From assembly GCA_900468535.1 (NCBI GenBank), contig UBTY01000005.1, forward strand, positions 1 through 33,108: a stretch of DNA of 33,108 nucleotides, given 5' to 3'. This DNA is from Hyphomicrobiales bacterium (GTDB lineage: Bacteria; Pseudomonadota; Alphaproteobacteria; Rhizobiales; Rhizobiaceae). Both the position numbers and the translations under genes were made by a program. The notes under the pieces are model-generated. The model searched no databases, had not been told where the DNA came from, and saw nothing but the letters and a program-made list of their open reading frames with translations. Position 1 is the stretch's first letter, and every line of letters begins with the position of its first letter. This document shows positions 9,294 to 16,602 of this stretch, piece after piece.

Positions 9294-9669
9294 AATCGAA
9301 AAACGCCGACCGCAGGGAGCTCATCGGCTTCCTGCGTCTCGCTAGGCGAAGATAGACTTTGCTTCCGAGGTGCGGCCTCAGCGCCAAGCCCTGTGCTGCA
9401 GGGGGCGACAAGACGTCGTTGCTTGCCTTTGCGGAAGGTGGCGATCACCGCGTCCAGCCTCGCATCACAGGCCGGCGGGACTGAAGTCGAGCCTTCCGTG
9501 TCGCGTGGCCTAGTTGCGTCGAAAATCTCAGTAGCGCCATTGCAACACTTAATCGAAATTCGGCTCACAAGCATATTCTAACTTGCAGAGACTGCTTCCC
9601 TTTATCTTCAAACGCGCTCAATCTTCAACTGCAAGTCCATTCGTAGGCGTAGCGTTTCAGGGGGCACCG
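9294..9669. other. Intergenic stretch, 376 bases, without a recognisable gene
   Basis: This lies between the sulfatase and the beta-barrel gene. Its first part has a 9-bp imperfect hairpin without a T tract. The right third is AT-richer than the rest (around 9540-9600) and could hold the promoter of the barrel gene, but I see no convincing -35/-10 pair. Short frames across it do not resemble known proteins. Confidence 0.4.
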
Positions 9670-10458
9670 ATGCGCAGCAAGATTGGGTATGTCGCCGGCA
9701 TTTTGACGACACTTTTTCTCGCGTCACCGACGGTGGCGGCGGACCTCCTGCCAGCGTCCGCACCGCAACCAGTGCCGCAATCCCAAAGTGGTTGGACATT
9801 CTCCGTTTCTCCCTACTTTTGGATCGCTGGGCTTGATGGCAAGTCACAAGTTTTCGGCCTGCCCACCGTGGATATCAGCCAGAATTTCAGTGACATCCTG
9901 CCCGATCTGGATTTCGCGTTCATGGCCGCTGGCGACGCTCGCTATGATCGCTACAGCATTTTCACCGATCTCAGCTACGTCAGGGTGACGACAAGTTCGG
10001 CCACGCCCCGCGGTATCATTGCGGACGACGTCAGTGTGAAGTCGGTTACGTTTACTGCCATGGTCGGTGGCGCCTACACGCTATATGAGGATTCGCAGAC
10101 ACGGTTCGATGTTCTTGCCGGCGCCCGTTTCTGGCACGCCGAAACGCGCATCGCTCTTAGCGGTGGCCTGATCGGAAGTCTGTCTCAGTCGGATGATGCG
10201 AATTGGGTTGACGGACTTGTCGGCGCAAAGGGTAGCTATGCCTTCACGGACAAGCTCTTCGTTACCGGCTGGGGCATGATCGGCGGAGGCGGAGCCGATC
10301 TCGACTGGGACGTCCTCGCCGCGTTTGGGTACAAGTTCAACGACACCGTCTCGGCAGTCGCCGGTTACCGTGCACAGGGCGTCAATTACAGCAATGACGG
10401 TTTCACCTACGATATGATCCAACACGGTCCCATTATCGGAATGACCGTCCGCTTCTGA
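9670..10458 (+). CDS. Outer-membrane beta-barrel protein
   Basis: I start at ATG 9670, which has AGGGGG upstream and opens directly into a signal peptide (MRSKIGYVAG, likely cleavage after TVA); an in-frame ATG at 9583 adds a non-signal leader. The precursor has 262 residues. After a Pro/Gln-rich linker there are alternating hydrophobic and polar strands rich in Gly and aromatic residues, such as WTFSVSPYFWIAGLDG, and the chain ends in Phe (GMTVRF), the standard end signal for barrel insertion by Bam. Strand count looks compatible with a small 8-10 strand barrel. It may be a pore or surface protein; no specific function is claimed. Confidence 0.8.
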   Translation: MRSKIGYVAGILTTLFLASPTVAADLLPASAPQPVPQSQSGWTFSVSPYFWIAGLDGKSQVFGLPTVDISQNFSDILPDLDFAFMAAGDARYDRYSIFTDLSYVRVTTSSATPRGIIADDVSVKSVTFTAMVGGAYTLYEDSQTRFDVLAGARFWHAETRIALSGGLIGSLSQSDDANWVDGLVGAKGSYAFTDKLFVTGWGMIGGGGADLDWDVLAAFGYKFNDTVSAVAGYRAQGVNYSNDGFTYDMIQHGPIIGMTVRF

Positions 10459-10533
10459 CATCCAGATCATCACAGGTCCAACGATCCGGGTGCATCTTAA
10501 AGCTTGCATGTTTTGCATAGGATGGGGCGCGCC

Positions 10534-11343
10534 ATGGGTGTGATCATTGCGATTGCCGAGGTCAGCATTTTTGCGGTGGCAGCCATCCTGCTTGTCATCC
10601 AGTTGATCGCACACGAGATCGGATACAACCTCGGCCGTCGCGCTAGAAACCGAGGAACCAGCCAGCCCGAGAATGTAGGTGTCGTCGTCGGAGGCATGCT
10701 CGGGCTTTTGGCTTTCGTGCTCGCATTGACGCTTTCCTATTCAAGCACTCGCTTCAACGAGCGGCGCCAGGACGCGCTGTCCGAAGCGAACGCCATAGGA
10801 ACCGCGTGGTTGCGAGCGCAAGCTATCGGTCTGCCGGAAGCCCATCAGATCGCGGATCTTTTGCAGGATTATCTCGACGCCCGGGAGGATTTCGTTCGGA
10901 AAGGTCGCGATGAGGCAGAGTTATCCAAGGTGAACGAAACCACGTCGAAGTTGCAGCAGGAGATCTGGAAACGCGTGACTGTCCTCGTGCGTCAGCACCC
11001 GGACCCCATCTCCGCGGCACTGATGACTGCTGTCAACGAGACTTTCGACAGCAGTACCTCCGAACGGTTCGCCCTTGAAACACGTCTTCCCTCACAGGTT
11101 TTCTGGCTTCTCGTATCTGTGATGGCTGTAAGCATGGCATCGCTGGGCTATCAGTTTGGACTCAAGGGGCGGCCGGTGCGTGTGCTGGTTTTTCTCCTGA
11201 CCGTGGTATGGACAGCAGTGGTGACCGACATCCTGGATCTTGCAACAGCTCGCCTCGGAAGTTTCCGGACGGACGTGCGCATCTACGAGTGGACCCGACA
11301 GGGCTTGTCAGGCATGTCCCAGCCCCAGGCGGATGGTTCCTGA
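10534..11343 (+). CDS. DUF4239 (bestrophin-like) membrane protein
   Basis: The protein has 269 residues from ATG 10534, which has an AGGATGGGG purine run upstream; in-frame ATG 10522 and TTG 10504 are alternatives. Membrane helices lie at about residues 3-24, 50-68, 191-211 and 218-239. The segment NVGVVVGGMLGLLAFVLALT followed by FNERRQ and the acidic EANAIGTAWLRA are typical of DUF4239, a family remotely related to bestrophin channels. The central region between helix pairs is a charged helical domain. Ion transport is a guess from the fold only. It runs convergent to the cyclase gene, with 87 bases between. Confidence 0.8.
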   Translation: MGVIIAIAEVSIFAVAAILLVIQLIAHEIGYNLGRRARNRGTSQPENVGVVVGGMLGLLAFVLALTLSYSSTRFNERRQDALSEANAIGTAWLRAQAIGLPEAHQIADLLQDYLDAREDFVRKGRDEAELSKVNETTSKLQQEIWKRVTVLVRQHPDPISAALMTAVNETFDSSTSERFALETRLPSQVFWLLVSVMAVSMASLGYQFGLKGRPVRVLVFLLTVVWTAVVTDILDLATARLGSFRTDVRIYEWTRQGLSGMSQPQADGS

Positions 11344-11430
11344 AATTTCGCGCACGGCTTTCAGGTGGTTGGATGGCCGACGCAGAGCCTTCGTGGGTCG
11401 GGGTTCATGCGCCGCTTGAATCTTCGCAAA

Positions 11431-13410
11431 TCAGTCCGAGACACTATCCACCAACTCAAATACTGCGATCTCTTCCACTCTGCCTTTTGCCCGCGCTGCG
11501 CCTAGTGGTCGGAATACGAAAAGCGCGGAGGCAGCGGCGTGAACGGCGCCACTCACGAGGATGGATGTTCCAAACTCCTTGTTCATCCCCTCGAGGCGTG
11601 ATCCCACGTTAACTGTGTCTCCCATGGCCGTATATTGGCGCCGTGTATTGGCGCCAACGCTTCCGACCACCGCAGTACCCGTATGAATGCCAAATCGCGT
11701 TGCCAACACCGAGCGACCACACCGGGCATTGACGGCGTTCATATCGTCGATCGCCGCTTTCATTGCCAGGCCACATCGAAGAGCCTTCGCGACGTGGTGT
11801 TCGTCACGTGTCGGCGCGTTCCACATCGCAAAAATGGAGTCGCCGAGATACTGGACTATCGTTCCATCATGCTGCTCCACAATCTCGTTCAGGAGCTCGA
11901 AGTAGACCGATAGCAGTTCGACCACTTCTTCTGGCGAGCGTTGTTCGGAAATCGTGGTGAAGTCCCGGATGTCGGTGAAGAGCACGGTGATCTCTTGGCG
12001 GGTGGCCAATCCGACCGCCGACTGTCCTGACGTCACGATCCTTCTCACCAGCTCCCGCGGTACGTAGAGCGAAAATGTCGCGATCGTGCTGCGTGCTGTC
12101 TCGAGGGCACGCCCGAGAACGTTGATCTCCGCGATCCATGAATGCGGCAGGTGTCTGTCTTCAAACCTCAGATCGCCGATACTGCGGGCTTCGTCGGCAA
12201 GCAAGAAGAGTGAATTGCTGATCAGCCGTGCCAATACGATCGCTGCAGCGATGCCAGCAGCCACGAAAGCGGCGGCGGTCAATAGATTATCAAACAGAAG
12301 TCTGTCCGTAGGTCCGACCAGGTCATCAAGCGGCGCTGCGATGACGACGGTATTTCCTTTCAGGAGTCCGGAAAATTCCACGGGCGAAAACTGCGCAACA
12401 TAGTGAATCCCTTCGACTGAGAAGGGGACGATGCCTGCGTCTTTCCGGGTATCGATCCGCGCTTCCAGCAGATGACGAATCGGCGCGATTGCCGGGTCGA
12501 CGGCACTCACGGTAGTGGCGTTTTCACGATCGCCGCGCGCCAGGGCATCGAGAATGTTCGCCATCACCGCCTCGTCCGAGTGGACGATAAGCCGTCTGTC
12601 GCTGTCGAACATATAGCCGCGCGCATGTTCCGAAATTGCTTCCTTGTTGAGAAGATGGCTTACCGTCTCCAGCAGCACGTCGACGCCGGCAACCGTTCCA
12701 GGGTCCTTGCTCATAGGTACCGCAAGCGTCAGACTCAGCGACTTCGTCGTTGCGGTGACATAAGGGCCAACGGACACTTGTCCTTGGGTACGGACCGCGT
12801 CGTGATACCACCCCCTGGTCCGGGGGTCATAGGTGTCGTTGCGCTCCTCACGGGTCTCAATCTGGGCGCCGTTTTTCCCGAGGAAGCGCCACGTGGAGAG
12901 CGACTGCGCTCCCGATTTGACAATCGTGCGGATTGCGAACGCGGTTTCCTCCGGTGCGAACAAGACTTCTCGCCACTTCGGGTTAACCTCGACATTGACC
13001 GCTTGGATGAAGCCGCCGTCCGGATAGGCGGCATAGACGTCGTCGATATAATCGGCGCTTTGAAGCACCTTGAGAAGATAGTCGCGCTTCGCCTCGTAGT
13101 CCTGGGGCGGCGGAGTGAGCATCTGGGGCAGAACGGATGCGGTCTCAACCGCCGCGTATCCGTCACCAAAGACGCTTCGGTAGTTCTCTATTACGCGCAA
13201 GCCGAGCTGGCGCATTTGCGCTTCGCCGGCGGCCAATGCCGTCGACCGCCCCTGAGCGTAAGCCATCCACATCAGGGGTGCCGATATTGCGACCAGCAAT
13301 CCGACGATAACAACGCTCAGGTGGACCCTGAGCGGTTGCGACCAAAGCGCGCCGATCTTCCCTCGCGTGCGGCTATCTGGCGATGCTTGTTGGCTAGACG
13401 GCGGTTCCAT
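11431..13410 (-). CDS. Membrane-bound class III adenylate/guanylate cyclase with dCache-like sensor domain
   Basis: The start is ATG 13410; a TTG 18 bases upstream is also in frame. The protein has 659 residues: a membrane helix at about 31-50, an extracytoplasmic dCache/PDC-like region at about 55-365 (with YDPRTRGWYHDA and SVGPYVTATT typical of Cache), a second helix at about 376-397, a HAMP-like linker, and a class III cyclase domain from about 470. Metal aspartates are present (VLFTD near 480 and LGD near 524), as are the transition-state Asn and Arg in DTVNVGSRLE. The substrate-selecting Lys is replaced by Gln (IVQYLGD, about 520), so ATP versus GTP use is uncertain. It overlaps the preceding small gene by 17 bases, so translation is probably coupled. 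Confidence 0.92.
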   Translation of the reverse strand: MEPPSSQQASPDSRTRGKIGALWSQPLRVHLSVVIVGLLVAISAPLMWMAYAQGRSTALAAGEAQMRQLGLRVIENYRSVFGDGYAAVETASVLPQMLTPPPQDYEAKRDYLLKVLQSADYIDDVYAAYPDGGFIQAVNVEVNPKWREVLFAPEETAFAIRTIVKSGAQSLSTWRFLGKNGAQIETREERNDTYDPRTRGWYHDAVRTQGQVSVGPYVTATTKSLSLTLAVPMSKDPGTVAGVDVLLETVSHLLNKEAISEHARGYMFDSDRRLIVHSDEAVMANILDALARGDRENATTVSAVDPAIAPIRHLLEARIDTRKDAGIVPFSVEGIHYVAQFSPVEFSGLLKGNTVVIAAPLDDLVGPTDRLLFDNLLTAAAFVAAGIAAAIVLARLISNSLFLLADEARSIGDLRFEDRHLPHSWIAEINVLGRALETARSTIATFSLYVPRELVRRIVTSGQSAVGLATRQEITVLFTDIRDFTTISEQRSPEEVVELLSVYFELLNEIVEQHDGTIVQYLGDSIFAMWNAPTRDEHHVAKALRCGLAMKAAIDDMNAVNARCGRSVLATRFGIHTGTAVVGSVGANTRRQYTAMGDTVNVGSRLEGMNKEFGTSILVSGAVHAAASALFVFRPLGAARAKGRVEEIAVFELVDSVSD

Positions 13411-13630
13411 ACTGCCGGCCCCCGTCAACGAAACGGATGGTTTTGCTATATGGCACCGGTGTTCGAACGATACGGCGTTGCTTCATCGCCTCGAGACCGA
13501 TGACGTGTTTCTCCATAAGCGCCGGTTTTGTCGCCGCTGCCGCCTCCTGGGCGGCAACCGTACGCGTTGACGCAAGAGGCGTGCTCAGCACGATCAAGAC
13601 GATGATCGATTTGTAGAACCGTAACGACAT
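13394..13630 (-). CDS. Small secreted protein, likely truncated N-terminus of an MltF-type lytic transglycosylase
   Basis: The frame encodes 78 residues. A signal peptide (hydrophobic residues 8-20, likely cleavage after VAA) is followed by a short mature part. The stretch GLEAMKQRRIVRTPVPYSKT plus a FVDGGRQYG segment matches, from memory, the first strand of the periplasmic substrate-binding-like domain of MltF-type proteins (where a line such as MxxRRxIRVLVPYSKTxFFxDGG is usual). Such proteins normally run several hundred residues further; here a TAG follows GTAV. The stop falls 17 bases inside the cyclase gene. I infer a deletion that left the start of the old gene. It could still be made, or act as a leader that couples translation of the cyclase. 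Confidence 0.6.
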   Translation of the reverse strand: MSLRFYKSIIVLIVLSTPLASTRTVAAQEAAAATKPALMEKHVIGLEAMKQRRIVRTPVPYSKTIRFVDGGRQYGTAV

Positions 13631-13733
13631 TTCGCACCCGTGATCCCGGCCGCCTCGCTACGAGAGCGGGGTATCTCCTGCTCGATTGGTCAATGAAGGA
13701 TGGAGATCGAACGGTCGTACGAGGGGTCACGCA

Positions 13734-13760
13734 AGTAAAGTACGTTACTGTAAATTTTAC
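13734..13760. promoter_or_regulatory. Two adjacent inverted repeats, possible operator of the MltF remnant/cyclase transcript
   Basis: AGTAA, six bases, TTACT (13734-13749) is followed at once by GTAAA-T-TTTAC (13750-13760). Both are perfect inverted repeats in an AT-rich patch about 105 bases upstream of the small secreted gene. Such paired palindromes often bind dimeric regulators such as TetR-type proteins. No regulator is adjacent, so the role is inferred. Confidence 0.35.
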
Positions 13761-13886
13761 GGTTCTTGCCTCTGGGTCGTGGCAAGTTGGAACGAGCAGA
13801 CCGCCGGTTGTGGCAGCCGCAGGTGACGCAGTGCCGTAGCATCTGGTCGATATCGACTACGGTGGTCTGCTGGCAGCCGCCAAATG

Positions 13887-13917
13887 AAAAAGGCTCAGCG
13901 ATTTCTCGCTAAGCCTT
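13887..13917 (-). terminator. Rho-independent terminator after tRNA-Val
   Basis: Read on the minus strand, GGCTTAGCGA pairs with TCGCTGAGCC around a short loop with one internal mismatch, followed by TTTTT. It lies just 3' of the tRNA gene and is placed to end its transcript. The other direction has only TTT. Confidence 0.75.
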
Positions 13918-13927
13918 TGAATTCGAA

Positions 13928-14002
<75 letters not shown>

Positions 14003-14016
14003 ATCCGATGTCGGCG

Positions 14017-14045
14017 CATAGACCACAAACCTATTTGGCCGTCAA
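14017..14045 (-). promoter_or_regulatory. Sigma-70 type promoter of tRNA-Val
   Basis: On the minus strand, TTGACG (-35, 14040-14045) and TCTATG (-10, 14017-14022) are separated by exactly 17 bases. The predicted start is roughly 5-8 bases before the mature 5' end of the tRNA. The pair fits the rhizobial housekeeping consensus (CTTGAC, N17, CTATAT) fairly well. Confidence 0.65.
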
Positions 14046-14085
14046 TAGGCCTTTTTCAGATTTGTGACACGCGCCGCGCGAACGC

Positions 14086-14448
14086 CTACGCAGCAAGCAT
14101 TTTGTTCACTTCGTCGACGAGGTCGCGAAGGTGGAAAGGCTTGGAAAGGACCTTCGCATCCTTCGGCGCCTTCGAATCAGGGTTCAAAGCGACGGCTGCG
14201 AATCCGGTGATGAACATGACCTTGAGGTCGGGATCGAGTTCGGTGGCGCGGCGCGCCAGTTCGATTCCGTCCATCTCGGGCATGACGATGTCGGTCAGCA
14301 GAAGCGAAAACGGCTCTTCGCGAAGCCTGTCGTAGGCGCTCGCACCATTGTCGTAAGAAAGAACCTTGTAACCTGCCTTTTCAAGCGCCTTTACAAGGAA
14401 GCGACGCATGTCATTGTCGTCTTCTGCAAGAAGTATCTTCTGAGTCAT
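14086..14448 (-). CDS. cpdR: CpdR-type single-domain response regulator
   Basis: The 120-residue protein is a bare receiver domain. The acidic pair is D10/D11, the phosphoacceptor is D53 in LLLTDIVMPEMDG, the conserved Thr is in MFITGFAA, and the Lys is in VLSKPF. Nothing follows the domain, as in CpdR. In Caulobacter and Sinorhizobium, unphosphorylated CpdR directs the ClpXP protease to its substrates and to the cell pole as part of the CckA-ChpT cell-cycle relay; S. meliloti cpdR1 is needed for proper cell cycle and symbiosis. The symbol rests on sequence pattern and on the neighbouring N-formylglutamate amidohydrolase/hisN order. Upstream ribosome binding site is weak. Confidence 0.88.
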   Translation of the reverse strand: MTQKILLAEDDNDMRRFLVKALEKAGYKVLSYDNGASAYDRLREEPFSLLLTDIVMPEMDGIELARRATELDPDLKVMFITGFAAVALNPDSKAPKDAKVLSKPFHLRDLVDEVNKMLAA

Positions 14449-14634
14449 TATCCAGACCGCTGATCAGTGAAATTTTGCATGGGGCTCCAGTCATCTACAC
14501 TAGGTTTTGCCCAGTAAACAACCGGTGAACGGCTCGTAGGGGCTGTCATCCCCATGAGATAGTATGGACTTGAAGGCCGGCAACTGGCAACATGGGCGAA
14601 GCAGTCATTCCGGGCATGGTTAAGAGGGAAAAAG

Positions 14635-15516
14635 GTGCGCGAAATCCCCGAATATGCGCTTTTCGAGGTCCGGGAGCCTCAATCGCACACCATTCCCTTC
14701 GTCTACAACTCGCCGCACAGCGGGCGCATCTATCCGCCGGAGTTCATTGCCCAGTCCCGTCTCCAGGGCATGGCGATCCGCCGTTCCGAAGATCATTATG
14801 TGGACGAACTGTTCGGCGAGGCGAGCGCGCTTGGGGCGCCCCTGCTGCTTGCCAATTTCCCGCGCGCCTATCTCGACGTCAACCGCGAACCCTATGAGCT
14901 TGATCCGCGCATGTTCGACGGGCTGCTGCCGTCCTATGCGAACATCAATTCGCTCAGGGTTGCCGGCGGCCTCGGTACCATTCCGCGGATCGTTGCCGAG
15001 AACATGGAAATCTATTCCCGCCGGCTGCCGGTGCAGGAAGGGCTTGATCGCATCGAGGCGGTCTACAAGCCATATCATGCTGCGCTGCGGCGATTGATTG
15101 CCCGTACGCATGTGCAGTTCGGCTTCGGCGTGCTGATCGATTGCCACTCCATGCCTGGCAATATCCGGGTCGCCGGCGCGTCGGTGCGTCCTGATGTCAT
15201 CATCGGCGATCGCTACGGAACCAGCGCATCCGCTGAGCTTTCCCGCACCGCCGTCGGCATCTTCGAGGAACTCGGCTTCAACGCGATCCGCAACAAGCCA
15301 TATGCCGGCGGGTTCATTACCGAGCACTACGGGCGCCCGTCCCGCGGGCTGCATGCGCTGCAGATCGAGGTCAACCGGTCGATCTATGTCGACGAGGTGA
15401 CGCTTGAGAAGCGGCCGGACTTTCCGCTCATTGCGGCTGCGATCACGTCGTTCATGCGGCAGATGGCGGATTACGTCGCCCAGTTCGCCGGCGACAGCGC
15501 GCTCGCCGCCGAATAG
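14635..15516 (+). CDS. N-formylglutamate amidohydrolase family protein
   Basis: The GTG start has GAGGG eight bases upstream. The 293-residue protein shows the N-formylglutamate deformylase pattern: NSPHSG (residues 25-30), DHYVDELF (about 53-60), ANFPRAYLDVNREPYELDP (about 73-91) and LIDCHSMPG (about 166-174). These carry the His/Asp/Glu metal and substrate contacts of this zinc hydrolase family, which releases formate and glutamate in one route of histidine breakdown. No hut genes are adjacent, so the true substrate may be another N-acylated amino acid. It is divergent from cpdR and is followed by the sRNA on the opposite strand. Confidence 0.88.
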   Translation: MREIPEYALFEVREPQSHTIPFVYNSPHSGRIYPPEFIAQSRLQGMAIRRSEDHYVDELFGEASALGAPLLLANFPRAYLDVNREPYELDPRMFDGLLPSYANINSLRVAGGLGTIPRIVAENMEIYSRRLPVQEGLDRIEAVYKPYHAALRRLIARTHVQFGFGVLIDCHSMPGNIRVAGASVRPDVIIGDRYGTSASAELSRTAVGIFEELGFNAIRNKPYAGGFITEHYGRPSRGLHALQIEVNRSIYVDEVTLEKRPDFPLIAAAITSFMRQMADYVAQFAGDSALAAE

Positions 15517-15538
15517 CAGCAGCTACCTTTCGCAGCCC

Positions 15539-15563
15539 AAAAAAAGACCGCCTTTCGGCGGTC
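15539..15563 (-). terminator. Rho-independent terminator of the MmgR-like sRNA
   Basis: A perfect 7-bp stem GACCGCC/GGCGGTC with a four-base loop is followed on the minus strand by seven T. The plus-strand direction lacks a T tract, so it serves the sRNA, although the hairpin also sits just after the amidohydrolase stop. Confidence 0.9.
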
Positions 15564-15616
15564 CAAGTCTAGGGAGGAAACACCCAAGGAGGGTATTTAC
15601 AGTCAGAAGACTGTAA
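15540..15616 (-). ncRNA. mmgR: MmgR / suhB-family (alpha-r8) trans-acting sRNA
   Basis: Minus-strand transcript of about 77 bases. It begins with an 8-bp hairpin (TTACAGTC, TTCT, GACTGTAA), continues with ACCC-TCCTT-GGGT, a single-stranded TTTCCTCCCTAG stretch that resembles an anti-Shine-Dalgarno, and ends in GACCGCC-GAAA-GGCGGTC plus seven T. Length, CU-rich loops and location next to the inositol-monophosphatase-family gene match Rfam family suhB (MmgR in S. meliloti, which limits polyhydroxybutyrate granule formation under nitrogen limitation). Identification is from memory of that family, with no covariance search run. Confidence 0.85.
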
Positions 15617-15620
15617 TTGA

Positions 15621-15649
15621 AGGCTACTGCTGCACTGCACAAATGTCAA
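15621..15649 (-). promoter_or_regulatory. Sigma-70 promoter of the MmgR-like sRNA
   Basis: On the minus strand, TTGACA (15644-15649) is a perfect -35 box preceded by C as in rhizobia. After exactly 17 bases comes TAGCCT (15621-15626) as a weak -10. The expected start at about 15614-15616 agrees with the 77-base transcript. Confidence 0.75.
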
Positions 15650-15705
15650 GCAGCATTTTAGCTTGATGAAATAATGGGCAGTCGGCGAAAAACTGCCGCT
15701 CGCGT

Positions 15706-15733
15706 TTGCAACTGGCCGTATTTCCGCTAAGAA
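15706..15733 (+). promoter_or_regulatory. Possible hisN promoter
   Basis: TTGCAA (15706-15711) and TAAGAA (15728-15733) are 16 bases apart, about 37 bases before the hisN ATG. Both boxes are imperfect, so this is a candidate only. Confidence 0.3.
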
Positions 15734-15769
15734 AAGCGCCATTGCGCCGCCAATCACACGGATTTTGCC

Positions 15770-16543
15770 ATGCTTCCTGATCGCTCGTTTTTCAATCGCC
15801 TGGCGGAAGCGGCCAAGGCCGAGACATTGCCGCGTTTTCGTTCCGGCCTCGATGTCGTGAACAAGGTCTCCGGCGGTTTCGATCCGGTGACGGAGGGGGA
15901 TCGCGCGGCCGAGGTCGCCATCCGCGCACTGATCGAGGAGCACTTTCCCGATCACGGCATCCTCGGCGAGGAGCACGGCAGCGTCGGTCTCGACCGCGAA
16001 TTCGTGTGGGTCATCGATCCGATCGATGGTACCCGCGCCTTCATTTCAGGCGTTCCTGTATGGGGAACGCTGATCGGCCTGCAGCAGAACGGCAGGACGA
16101 TCATGGGCATGATCGAGCAGCCCTTCACCGGCGAACGCTATTTCGCCGATGCCAGCGGTTCCTTCTACAAGGGGCCGGAAGGAGAGCGCCGCCTGCAGGT
16201 GCGCGATTGCGGCGCGCTTTCGAATGCAATCCTGTTTACCACTTCTCCGCATTTGTTTGCCGGCGACGAGATGGATCGTTATCGCGAGATCGAGGGGCAG
16301 GTGCGACTTTTCCGCTACGGAACCGACTGCTACGCCTACGCGCTGCTGGCGGCGGGCCATGTCGATCTCGTCATCGAGAACAGCCTGAAGCCCTACGACG
16401 TCGGCGGCATCATTCCCGTCATCGAGAAGGCGGGTGGGATCATCACGACCTGGGATGGCGGTCGTCCCGAGATGGGCGGTTCGATCATCGCCGCCGGTAG
16501 TCGCGCCGTCTATGAGCAGGCTGTCGCGATCCTCAACCGCTAG
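15770..16543 (+). CDS. hisN: Histidinol-phosphatase, inositol monophosphatase family
   Basis: The 257-residue protein has the metal motifs of this Mg-dependent phosphatase fold: GEEHG (about 66-70), DPIDGT (about 83-88) and the C-terminal LKPYDVGGIIPVIEKAGG. The segment DPIDGTRAFISGVPVWGT is the form I associate with HisN histidinol-phosphatases and not with SuhB inositol phosphatases, whose line is DPLDGTxNF. HisN dephosphorylates L-histidinol phosphate, a late step of histidine synthesis. In older literature this position was called suhB, which gave the adjacent sRNA its family name. A terminator follows at 16572. Confidence 0.82.
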   Translation: MLPDRSFFNRLAEAAKAETLPRFRSGLDVVNKVSGGFDPVTEGDRAAEVAIRALIEEHFPDHGILGEEHGSVGLDREFVWVIDPIDGTRAFISGVPVWGTLIGLQQNGRTIMGMIEQPFTGERYFADASGSFYKGPEGERRLQVRDCGALSNAILFTTSPHLFAGDEMDRYREIEGQVRLFRYGTDCYAYALLAAGHVDLVIENSLKPYDVGGIIPVIEKAGGIITTWDGGRPEMGGSIIAAGSRAVYEQAVAILNR

Positions 16544-16571
16544 GTTTGTAATACCCGTTCTGGGCTATCCT

Positions 16572-16602
16572 AGCCGCGCTTTCAGCAGCGCGGCTTTGTT
16601 GC
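16572..16602 (+). terminator. Rho-independent terminator after hisN
   Basis: A 9-bp perfect stem AGCCGCGCT/AGCGCGGCT encloses a six-base loop and is followed by TTGTT. The stem is strong, though the T tract is short. It lies 29 bases after the hisN stop. Confidence 0.75.

Noticed and set aside
9312..9335. 9-bp imperfect hairpin after the sulfatase gene
   Set aside because: No T tract follows on either strand.
13446..13730. Overlapping 94-codon minus-strand frame beside the MltF remnant
   Set aside because: It is in another frame, has no signal peptide and no motif; the 13394-13630 frame has both.
14030..14056. CCTATT/AATAGG hairpin plus TTTTT between tRNA-Val and cpdR
   Set aside because: The stem is only 6 bp, and it overlaps the tRNA promoter; on the cpdR transcript strand the T tract is very short. 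It may be a weak terminator but is not convincing.
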